Made by a program: the position numbers and the translations under genes
Source of the DNA: Spirochaetales bacterium
Lineage (GTDB): Bacteria > Spirochaetota > Spirochaetia > DSM-27196 > SLAA01
Length of the DNA: 14,475 nt
Direction of reading: 5' to 3'
NCBI GenBank assembly: GCA_007126415.1
Contig: SLBH01000346.1
Location: forward strand, 1-14,475
In this document: positions 1 to 5,740 of the stretch, in pieces
How the letters are laid out: every line of letters starts with the position of its first letter
How positions within the stretch are numbered: position 1 is the stretch's first letter
The notes under the pieces: generated by a model
Told to the model about the DNA's origin: nothing
Seen by the model: the letters and a program-made list of their open reading frames with translations, nothing else
Databases searched by the model: none

Positions 1-684
1 AATCTCCAGCGTCGTGTTGCTGAGCATTACGGCGCCGAGTGTTACGACACGCTCACCGGATTCAAGCATATCGCGGCTTTGATTCGTGATTTTGAATCTC
101 GTACCGACGGTCCTCAGTTCATCATGGGCGACGAAGAGAGCTACGGTTACCTCATCGGCACCGAGGTGCGCGACAAGGATGCGGTCGCCGCGGCTTTGCT
201 GTGTGCAGAGATGACCGCGTATCACTACTCACAAGGCCGCAGTATTTTGGACCGCCTGCACGAGATCTACCGGACCTTCGGCTACTTTGAAGAATCCACC
301 TTGTCGCGCTATTTCGAGGGCCAGCAAGGGCGAGAAACGATGGACGGGCTGATGCGTAAGCTGCGGGCCAACTCGCCGCGTTCGTTCGGCGGCCTAGCGG
401 TTGTGGAGGTACGCGATTACCAGGCTGGCAGTACTACCGACCTACGGAGCGGGGAAACGCGCTCCGATATCGACCTTCCGCGATCCAACGTCTTGCAGTT
501 CATCCTTGAAGACGAAACCATTATCAGCGCGCGTCCGTCGGGAACCGAGCCGAAGATCAAGTTCTACACATCCTGTGCCGGCGCGCCCGGCGAGGAACTC
601 GCCGAGGCGCGGCCGGCGGTTGCTGCAAAAGTAGCGGCGATCCGCGACGAGATCGAGTCCTTCATCGATACCGAGACCTCATGA
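1..684 (+). CDS. Phosphoglucomutase/phosphomannomutase family protein, C-terminal part (5' end outside window)
   Basis: This is the last 227 residues of an alpha-D-phosphohexomutase, which interconverts hexose 6-phosphates and hexose 1-phosphates in the cytoplasm. The frame is open from base 1, so a TTG at 79 is not the real start. Residues 19-22 read TGFK, as in domain III of the family. GDEESYG at 43-49 is the sugar-binding loop. RPSGTEPKIKFY from residue 178 is the phosphate-binding loop of domain IV. The stretch LPRSNVLQFILED just before that loop looks more like the long PgcA-type alpha-phosphoglucomutases than like short PMM/PGM or GlmM enzymes. The missing N-terminus would carry the phosphoserine and the metal-binding loop. 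The exonuclease gene starts 20 bp downstream, so the two are probably co-transcribed. Exact sugar preference cannot be told from this part. Confidence 0.93.
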   Translation, partial: NLQRRVAEHYGAECYDTLTGFKHIAALIRDFESRTDGPQFIMGDEESYGYLIGTEVRDKDAVAAALLCAEMTAYHYSQGRSILDRLHEIYRTFGYFEESTLSRYFEGQQGRETMDGLMRKLRANSPRSFGGLAVVEVRDYQAGSTTDLRSGETRSDIDLPRSNVLQFILEDETIISARPSGTEPKIKFYTSCAGAPGEELAEARPAVAAKVAAIRDEIESFIDTETS

Positions 685-704
685 CTGCATAGGGGAGAGT
701 GGGG

Positions 705-1271
705 ATGAACGAGAACACCTCGGTAGCCGAGATCACCTTTACCGCGTTTGATTTCGAGACCACCGGTCTGAATCCGGTTAGCGACGGCATCGTGGAGATT
801 GGAGCGGTGCAGTTTCGTAGTGGTGAGGTGGTCGATACCTTTCAGGCCCTTACAAATCCCGGGATAAAGATCTCAGCCGACGCACAAGCGGTCAGCGGAC
901 TGAGTAACGAGCAGATCGCAACTGCTCCGGAAGTTGCGGTTGTGTTGCCCGATTTCTTGCGATTTGCCGGCGAGAGCGTGTTGATTGCTCATAACGCGGA
1001 GTTCGATATGGGGTTTCTGCGAGCCGCGCTTCAGACGTACTCGTTACCCGAAATCCAGAACATTATCATTGATACGCAAGCTTTGGCACAGAAAGCCTTT
1101 CCGCGAAGACGAAGCTACAGCCTGCAGGCTTTAGCGGAGCACCTCGGCGTTGAACCGGGCTCGGCGCATCGGGCGCATGACGACGCGCTCACCTGCATGA
1201 AGATCTTCAACGCCTGCGTTGAGCAACTGAGCTTCATGGGGGAGCTGCCGCTCTCTGAAGTTCTTCGTTAG
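705..1271 (+). CDS. DEDDh 3'-5' exonuclease, DNA polymerase III epsilon-like
   Basis: This is a 188-residue single-domain exonuclease of the RNase T/DnaQ superfamily, which removes nucleotides from 3' ends. All catalytic motifs are present: D16 and E18 in DFETTG (Exo I), D101 in AHNAEFD (Exo II), and H155 with D160 in HRAHDDA (Exo III, Hx4D). The fold ends soon after Exo III. There is no clear polymerase-alpha-binding tail and no fused helicase or GIY-YIG domain. It may be the replicative proofreading subunit or a stand-alone repair or RNA-trimming nuclease. I chose ATG 705 because AGGGGAG at 691-697 sits 7 nt upstream. The in-frame GTG at 699 would be too close to that site. It follows the mutase gene by 20 bp and probably shares its transcript. 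Confidence 0.9.
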   Translation: MNENTSVAEITFTAFDFETTGLNPVSDGIVEIGAVQFRSGEVVDTFQALTNPGIKISADAQAVSGLSNEQIATAPEVAVVLPDFLRFAGESVLIAHNAEFDMGFLRAALQTYSLPEIQNIIIDTQALAQKAFPRRRSYSLQALAEHLGVEPGSAHRAHDDALTCMKIFNACVEQLSFMGELPLSEVLR

Positions 1272-1325
1272 ACCTTAACACGCGACGGTTCCGCGCCTGC
1301 GCACACCGTGCTCACAGCGCACACA

Positions 1326-1346
1326 GCGCGCGGCGGGCCCGCGCGC
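1326..1346. terminator. GC-only hairpin between convergent genes, possible bidirectional terminator
   Basis: The 116-bp gap between the convergent exonuclease gene and the orphan gene holds an 8-bp perfect stem (GCGCGCGG at 1326-1333 pairing with CCGCGCGC at 1339-1346) with a 5-nt loop. No T-run follows on either strand, so it is not a classical intrinsic terminator. Its position, and the generally GC-rich, alternating purine-pyrimidine sequence around it, suit a transcription pause or Rho-assisted stop. The rest of the gap shows no gene. Confidence 0.3.
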
Positions 1347-1387
1347 AGCGGGCGCGCGCTCACATCGCTTAAACCGGTTAGTTCCGG

Positions 1388-3388
1388 TCAGCCGCCGCGA
1401 GACTTGGAAAGCAGCTTCAGCATATAGAGCTCCAGATAACGCTGGAACTCGCGTTTTCGCTTGATCTCCTTGAACGCGTCATTCTTGGCGAGTTGCTCAG
1501 CCATAGCGTGAATGCGAGATTTGTCGGGGGGCATGTTGCGGGTGAGTACGCGCATGCGTCGCAGGAAGTCGCGGACGAGTGCGTTCACGTCCTCAACAAG
1601 GTTTTTCTTTGCTGTGGCGTCGAGAAGCGGGTTCCACTGCTCGATCGACCCGGCGAGCGCGCTGTCTAGGTCACCGTCCGGACCGAGGTACTCGCGCGTC
1701 AAATCTCTGATGGCTTTCTGGTAACGCACCGAGCCGGCTCCCGAGCGCTGACGCCGCGCCGCAGTCTCCTCGCTGCTCACTCCCGACGCGGCGGGGTCTT
1801 CCGGGTGTTCACCCGCGTCGGCGTTCTGCGAAAGCACCATCGCTCCCTCGCTCCCGCCGGCAGCGCGCCGGTCCTCGCGGCGTTCTCCACCCCCGAACAG
1901 AAACCGTTTCAGCAAACGCACAACGCCTGCCAAGCCCGGAACAACCTGCCAAAACGGCAGCATAAGCCGTGCGTCTTGATAGAGCGTTTTGCGGTCGAGT
2001 TCAAGGATCTCAGCGAGGCTATGCAACTCACGCGTTTTGCGGTCTACGACGCGGTTGATTACGGTGCGGGAGTTCCCGCCGCCCCCCGCGGTTTCCCGCT
2101 CAGCGAGCAGTAACAAACTCGAATTCAGGAGCGCGGTGATGATCGGGTAGCGAGCTTTGAGATTCGTCTCGAGCAACCGCTCAAACGCTTCGTCGTCGTG
2201 CATCGCACGCATCTTCTTGTCGGCCTTTAACAGGGCGGTCCAGTGGTGCACGATGAGACGCTTGAACTCGTCCGAGGCCTGATTGATACCGGAAGCAACC
2301 ACAGGAATTACGTACTCCTTGCGGAGGTAGTAGTCTTTGTTTTCGTGCGTTCTCGTTCGAATAATGTCGGGCAAAGAATCGTCGGAAGACGACTGCGTGT
2401 GTTCGGACAGGTAGTTCAGAATGCGCTCATGCGAAAGGTTCTTTGTGATCGGCACGCCCTTGTCGTCACCAAAGCTGTAAATCTCGCTGATGCTGTATGC
2501 AAACGGGGACTGGTTGAGATGCCGTTCGAGCACTTTTCGCGCAAGCTCTATATCGCGATGTTTTTGCTTGCGTCCCTTGTAGAACACCGCGTGATACCCC
2601 AAAAGGTGGGCGGCTTGCAGTACTGCTTCTTCTTCCGCCAGACGCTCCTTTTTCTGCTGAAACTCCTTTACGAGCATGTTGGTCAACTGAGCCCAGAAAT
2701 AAAAGCTAAACTCATCGGGCTCCATTACCGAGGGCAGGACCGAGTCGGGGTTCGTAAGAATACCGTTGATGATGTCGCGTAGCGCCATCTCGCGTCCACG
2801 GAACACGGTCCGTAGCTTGCTTTGCACGTAGCTTGCGTTCTTTTCACTTCGAAAATACAGGCGGATTCTCTGGAGCGAGTACACGATCAGCGGCCGCCCC
2901 AAGAGAGCCGATGTCGCGATAATGTTCGGGACATTCTCGGGGAAGATCACACGCAGCAGGCAAGGGCGTTCGTCGCCGCGTTCGAGCCAGGTAACGAGAT
3001 CGGCAGTTATATCCAGTGGTACAATGATGTGCTCAGGCGCCTCAAGCGCGAGATTCTCTTCACTAGGAAAAAGACGTTCCGGCTGTTGGTGCAGTTTTTC
3101 ATACGCCTTGTCAACTATTGTTAAGTAGTGTTGCGTATAGACAATCTCGAGGATACGCTCGCCGTCACGAGATAGGGCGCAGAGGCCCTGATCGTGGAGC
3201 GTAGCAAGGTGCCGATGGAGCTTCTCCTCGGCATTGCTCTGCAGTTCCTTGAGTTGAGGATACTCTTCGGCGTAGCGTTCGGTGTAGCGCTCGACGAATG
3301 CCGAAAACTGCTGAAACGACAGTCTCGGCTGTTGCAGTTTGCGTACACAGATGCCGAGAATCTTGGCAACTTCGCTGCTGTCGGCCAT
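1388..3388 (-). CDS. Uncharacterised 666-residue protein, possibly spirochaete-specific
   Basis: I do not recognise a family and assign no function. There is no signal peptide, and the protein looks cytoplasmic and largely helical. Residues about 55-90 (HLATLHDQGLCALSRDGERI) could be a winged-helix-like unit. Residues 115-215 mix strands and helices. A charged helix rich in Lys and Glu lies at 240-256. Residues 475-500 form the one clearly hydrophobic stretch (MLPFWQVVPGLAGVVRLL) and end in FLFGGG. They are followed by a low-complexity Ala/Gly/Ser/Glu linker at about 500-553. The C-terminal 110 residues are again helical and very basic. The ATG at 3386-3388 has GAGGAG 5 nt upstream and a plausible promoter, so the start is well supported. 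It is transcribed alone, divergently from the lipoprotein gene. Confidence 0.82.
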   Translation of the reverse strand: MADSSEVAKILGICVRKLQQPRLSFQQFSAFVERYTERYAEEYPQLKELQSNAEEKLHRHLATLHDQGLCALSRDGERILEIVYTQHYLTIVDKAYEKLHQQPERLFPSEENLALEAPEHIIVPLDITADLVTWLERGDERPCLLRVIFPENVPNIIATSALLGRPLIVYSLQRIRLYFRSEKNASYVQSKLRTVFRGREMALRDIINGILTNPDSVLPSVMEPDEFSFYFWAQLTNMLVKEFQQKKERLAEEEAVLQAAHLLGYHAVFYKGRKQKHRDIELARKVLERHLNQSPFAYSISEIYSFGDDKGVPITKNLSHERILNYLSEHTQSSSDDSLPDIIRTRTHENKDYYLRKEYVIPVVASGINQASDEFKRLIVHHWTALLKADKKMRAMHDDEAFERLLETNLKARYPIITALLNSSLLLLAERETAGGGGNSRTVINRVVDRKTRELHSLAEILELDRKTLYQDARLMLPFWQVVPGLAGVVRLLKRFLFGGGERREDRRAAGGSEGAMVLSQNADAGEHPEDPAASGVSSEETAARRQRSGAGSVRYQKAIRDLTREYLGPDGDLDSALAGSIEQWNPLLDATAKKNLVEDVNALVRDFLRRMRVLTRNMPPDKSRIHAMAEQLAKNDAFKEIKRKREFQRYLELYMLKLLSKSRGG

Positions 3389-3414
3389 TCCCGCTCCTCG
3401 AGTTGGTTACCACG

Positions 3415-3443
3415 ATACTATCCGCCTTTATCACCGAGTGCAA
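3415..3443 (-). promoter_or_regulatory. Candidate sigma-70-type promoter for the 666-residue protein gene
   Basis: On the minus strand, TTGCAC (3443-3438) and TAGTAT (3420-3415) are separated by exactly 17 bp. Transcription would begin near 3408, giving a leader of about 20 nt that contains the GAGGAG ribosome-binding site at 3394-3399. The -10 matches consensus at four of six positions and the -35 at three, so this is a moderate prediction. Confidence 0.4.
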
Positions 3444-3470
3444 GCATTTCGCAGCCGTGTCGGCGCGTCG

Positions 3471-3490
3471 GGACGCGTTGGGACGCGTTG
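3471..3490. repeat. Tandem 10-bp direct repeat in divergent promoter region
   Basis: GGACGCGTTG occurs twice head to tail with no mismatch. A looser relative (CGGCGCGTCG) lies directly before it at 3461-3470, giving a possible third unit. It lies between the two divergent promoters, about one helical turn per unit, so successive copies would face the same side of the DNA. It may be a protein-binding site or a simple slippage product. Confidence 0.6.
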
Positions 3491-3513
3491 CGCGGTGTGC
3501 AGGTGTGACCGCA

Positions 3514-3541
3514 GTATCGGTTTCACCGTATCCGTTTCACG
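3514..3541. repeat. Tandem 14-bp direct repeat abutting the -35 box of the lipoprotein promoter
   Basis: Two 14-bp units (3514-3527 and 3528-3541), each of the form GTATCSGTTTCACS, match at 12 of 14 positions. The second ends one base before a consensus TTGACA at 3542. Direct repeats in this position are typical of sites for response-regulator or other activator dimers. Activator binding is inference; the repeat itself is plain in the sequence. Confidence 0.55.
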
Positions 3542-3570
3542 TTGACAGCGGTGACGGTGGTGTATACCAT
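3542..3570 (+). promoter_or_regulatory. Candidate sigma-70-type promoter for the lipoprotein gene
   Basis: A perfect TTGACA at 3542-3547 is followed after 17 bp by TACCAT at 3565-3570, which matches the -10 consensus at four of six positions. TATACC at 3563-3568 is an alternative with 15-bp spacing. Either choice puts the start of transcription at about 3575-3577, only some 10 nt before the ATG at 3587. The weak -10 behind a perfect -35 and tandem repeats suggests a regulated promoter. Confidence 0.45.
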
Positions 3571-3581
3571 TAGGAATGGTA
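3565..3581. promoter_or_regulatory. Inverted repeat over the -10/start region of the lipoprotein gene (possible operator)
   Basis: Seven-base arms TACCATT and AATGGTA flank AGG in a perfect 17-bp inverted repeat. It covers the candidate -10 box and the predicted start of transcription, where a repressor would block polymerase. The AGGA that could serve as ribosome-binding site lies at its centre, so an RNA hairpin hiding that site is a second possibility if transcription starts further upstream. Confidence 0.4.
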
Positions 3582-3586
3582 AAACA

Positions 3587-4246
3587 ATGAATCGAACACC
3601 GCTTAGGACATTTCGTGTTGCTTTGCAACGAGAATCCGTACGGCTGATGCTCCTCGCCGGCTGCTTCTGGGTGTTCTTGATGTTCCTGAGCGGTTGCGAA
3701 AGCCCCGCCGAGCCCCAGCCCCAGCCCCAGCCCGAAGCCCACCCATCCGAAGTTGAAGCCCCCGAGCCGGAGCCCGAGCCGGCCCCTACCGATGAGCCAC
3801 CCGAACCTCTGCCCGAGCCCGAGCCGGAGCGTGATCCCGAACCCGCCGACGACGACGAAGAGTTTGAGGTCACCGAGGAGCTTTACGATGAAACTTTTGA
3901 CGAGGTAGAGCAAGTGATCACTCACCTCAACCAACTCATCGCCGATCGCGACTACGAAGGGTGGCGCGAACTGCTGAGCGATGAGTTCGTGCAGGTACAT
4001 TCCGACCCCGACACGCTTCGTGAACGCTCAAAGAGTCCGGTGTTACAGCGACGGTCGGTGGTACTGGAGGATCTCCAGGACTATTTCCAGTACGTGGTAG
4101 TTCCGAGCCGGGCGAACGCGCGACTCGACGATCTGCGGTTTCTCGATGATGACCACGTGGAGGCTCTCATGGAGGTTCGGGGGCAAGAGATTCTGCTGTA
4201 TCAGCTGAAAAGAGACAACAACGACTGGAAAATTGACTATTATTAG
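3587..4246 (+). CDS. Putative lipoprotein with Pro/Glu-rich stalk and C-terminal NTF2/SnoaL-like domain
   Basis: This is a 219-residue exported protein. A basic N-terminus and hydrophobic core at residues 18-36 lead to FLSGC, a good lipobox with the lipidated Cys at 37; LLAGC ending at 26 is a less likely second one. Residues 40-88 are a proline/glutamate repeat (PQ and PE dipeptides), probably an extended stalk carrying the rest of the protein away from the membrane. After an acidic stretch (89-107), residues 108-219 have the helix-helix-then-strands pattern of small NTF2/SnoaL-like domains and end in DWKIDYY. That fold assignment is inference. ATG 3587 was chosen because the lipobox then sits at a usual distance. 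The HEAT-repeat gene follows after 59 bp and is also exported. It is likely anchored in a periplasm-facing or surface leaflet. Confidence 0.78.
   Translation: MNRTPLRTFRVALQRESVRLMLLAGCFWVFLMFLSGCESPAEPQPQPQPEAHPSEVEAPEPEPEPAPTDEPPEPLPEPEPERDPEPADDDEEFEVTEELYDETFDEVEQVITHLNQLIADRDYEGWRELLSDEFVQVHSDPDTLRERSKSPVLQRRSVVLEDLQDYFQYVVVPSRANARLDDLRFLDDDHVEALMEVRGQEILLYQLKRDNNDWKIDYY
3713..3733 (-). other. Potential G-quadruplex in the lipoprotein stalk coding region (template strand)
   Basis: The plus strand has C-runs at 3713-3716, 3719-3722, 3725-3728 and 3731-3733, each separated by AG. The minus strand, which is the template for this gene, therefore has four runs of three to four G with 2-nt loops. 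This meets the usual motif for a compact intramolecular quadruplex. The motif may simply reflect codons for the PQ repeat. Confidence 0.35.
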
Positions 4247-4258
4247 TTGTAGTCTTGT

Positions 4259-4278
4259 TGGTGTAGGTAATTAAGAAT
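4259..4278 (+). promoter_or_regulatory. Upstream motif shared with the lipoprotein gene (TGGTGTA-N4-ATTARGAAT)
   Basis: The 59-bp gap before the HEAT-repeat gene contains TGGTGTA, four bases, then ATTAAGAAT. The same pattern with the same spacing occurs at 3558-3577 before the lipoprotein gene (15 of 20 positions identical, none of them in the N4). In both cases the second half is the core of an inverted repeat (here TAATT-AAG-AATTA at 4268-4280). I see no convincing -35/-10 pair in this gap. The motif could be a common regulator site. Confidence 0.35.
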
Positions 4279-4305
4279 TATGGACGGGATTAGGGGGAGA
4301 ACGTG

Positions 4306-5040
4306 ATGTACCGTGTTGTTACTGTAGTATTGGGAGCGGTGTTCCTGCTGGGGATGCCTGCTGCCTTGGTGGGGCAGGACGACGACTCGTCCGAGAACGA
4401 AGGACCGCTTACCATAGAGGAACTGTACCTCGAGCAAGATGTGGATATGCGCATTATCGGTAGTCAGGCGCGTTCGTCCAATCGGCAAACAAAGGCGTTG
4501 GCGCTGCAGACGGTACGAGTGATGCTCGAAGACGGGCGCATAACCGAAGATAACCCCGAGATCGTACCCATACTGCGTGGGCTCGCGCTGGAGGGGACTG
4601 CGCGCCAGACACGACACGGAAGCAGCACCGTTGTGAACAGCTATCCCGAGATTCGCAGATCGGCCGCGCAACTGCTCGGCGAGGTCGGGGGCAGCGGTGC
4701 GCAAGACGCTCTGGTCAAAGTATTGCGTTCCGACGAGGAGCCGATGGTGCTCGCCGAGGCGGTTTACGCCTTAGGGCTTCTCGGCGAGAACGAGAACAAC
4801 GAGGTTACTAACGAGATCGCCATGGTGCTTCGCAATCAAAGCAGTCGCACCAACCCCGACAACAACCTCGCGTACGCGTCACTGCTCGCGCTCGAACGCA
4901 TCGCTTCTAACAACAACGGTGTAGACGACTTACTCGTGATCGATGCGGTGCTTGACATCGCGGCTCACGGAGCGTACCTTCGGGCCGTACGCCTTAAGGC
5001 TATCGAGACGCTGTACCGGTTACGGGGGAGCGAGAGCTAA
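4306..5040 (+). CDS. Exported HEAT-repeat protein
   Basis: This 244-residue protein begins with a signal peptide: MYR, a hydrophobic core at about 4-22, and likely cleavage near VG-QDD around residue 23. No lipobox Cys is present. An acidic region (25-48) is followed by paired amphipathic helices with HEAT-like spacing. The clearest repeats are at about 114-143 (PEIRRSAAQLLGEVG, ALVKVL) and 146-175 (PMVLAEAVYALGLLG, EIAMVL), with more degenerate ones at 60-95 and 186-240. HEAT arrays are protein-binding scaffolds, so a structural role in the periplasm is plausible, but no partner can be named. ATG 4306 has AGGGGGAG 6 nt upstream and fits better than the GTG directly before it. It follows the lipoprotein gene by 59 bp and shares an upstream motif with it. 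Confidence 0.8.
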   Translation: MYRVVTVVLGAVFLLGMPAALVGQDDDSSENEGPLTIEELYLEQDVDMRIIGSQARSSNRQTKALALQTVRVMLEDGRITEDNPEIVPILRGLALEGTARQTRHGSSTVVNSYPEIRRSAAQLLGEVGGSGAQDALVKVLRSDEEPMVLAEAVYALGLLGENENNEVTNEIAMVLRNQSSRTNPDNNLAYASLLALERIASNNNGVDDLLVIDAVLDIAAHGAYLRAVRLKAIETLYRLRGSES

Positions 5041-5055
5041 CGACGGTCAACGAAC

Positions 5056-5070
5056 GAGGCATAATGCCTC
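5056..5070. other. Small palindrome upstream of the SanA-type gene
   Basis: GAGGCA and TGCCTC flank TAA in a perfect 6-bp-arm inverted repeat. Its centre reads CATAAT, a five-of-six match to a -10 box, but only a poor -35 (CTAACG) lies 17 bp upstream. It may be an operator over a weak promoter for the downstream cassette, or a small hairpin after the HEAT-repeat gene. No T-run follows. Confidence 0.25.
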
Positions 5071-5098
5071 AACTCTGTGAAAACGGATTGCCTCACGC

Positions 5099-5740
5099 GT
5101 GATTAAGAACCGCTTAACGATCGTTCTTTTGTGTATTAAGCTTGCGCTCTTAGGGTCTTTCCTCGCGGTTGTGTTTGCCGGACATTACATCGCCGGGCAA
5201 ACCCGTGACCGCTTATACTCCGAGATTGGAGCCGTCCCGCGGCGTGAGGTCGCAGTCTTGCTCGGAACCAGTCGATTCTTGAGCTCCGGCGAGCCCAACC
5301 CGTACTTCGAGCATCGCGTTGAGGCGGCGGCGGAGTTGTACCACAACGAGCGCGTGACCCGGATTCTTGCGAGCGGCGATAGGCGTCACGCATCCTATAA
5401 CGAGCCCGCCGCGATGCGTGACGCGCTGCTCGCGCGCCAGGTGCCGGACAGCGCCATCATGATGGATTACGGGGGCCTCAGTACGCTCGACTCGGTTGCC
5501 CGAATAAAGCATGTGTACGGGCTCGACGACGTCGTGATTGTGTCCCAGCGCTTTCATAACGAGCGTGCGTTGTATATCGCCGCCGAGTACGAGGTATCCG
5601 CGATCGGGTACAATGCGCAGGGCGTCTCACGCATCTGGGGCATCCGAACCGAGTTGCGCGAGTATTTGGCGCGTGTGAAAGCGCTGCTGGATCTGCATGT
5701 GTTTCACACCGCGCCGCTGCTCGAACCGGGAGAGGAGTAA
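5099..5740 (+). CDS. sanA: SanA/YdcF-like DUF218 membrane protein
   Basis: This is a 213-residue protein with one N-terminal membrane anchor (about residues 6-30) and a DUF218 domain facing the periplasm or outer face. The match to E. coli SanA, a protein linked to envelope barrier function and vancomycin exclusion, runs through the whole domain: LGTSRF (55-60), SGD (92-94), YNEP (100-103), DYGGLSTLDS (123-132), SQRFHNERAL (149-158) and the closing REYLAR (187-192). The biochemical activity of the family is not firmly settled. The start is GTG 5099: an in-frame stop at 5078-5080 and the need for a complete membrane segment leave no better choice. The ribosome-binding site is weak. The stop codon is directly followed by the ATG of the CobW gene, so the two are surely co-transcribed. 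Confidence 0.9.
   Translation: MIKNRLTIVLLCIKLALLGSFLAVVFAGHYIAGQTRDRLYSEIGAVPRREVAVLLGTSRFLSSGEPNPYFEHRVEAAAELYHNERVTRILASGDRRHASYNEPAAMRDALLARQVPDSAIMMDYGGLSTLDSVARIKHVYGLDDVVIVSQRFHNERALYIAAEYEVSAIGYNAQGVSRIWGIRTELREYLARVKALLDLHVFHTAPLLEPGEE

Noticed and set aside
79..81. TTG as start codon of the phosphoglucomutase gene
   Set aside because: The frame is open from base 1 and encodes the conserved TGFK segment upstream.
2243..2782. Plus-strand reading frame of 179 codons inside the orphan gene
   Set aside because: It has no Shine-Dalgarno site and no recognisable domain, and is nested in a longer minus-strand gene with a good promoter and start.
3471..3541. CRISPR array or mobile-element ends
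   Set aside because: The repeats are too short, adjacent without spacers and few in number; no cas or transposase gene is present.
3431..4000. Minus-strand reading frame of 189 codons opposite the lipoprotein gene, Gly/Leu-rich
   Set aside because: It is the antisense image of the proline/glutamate repeats, overlaps the regulatory region and has no ribosome-binding site or known domain.
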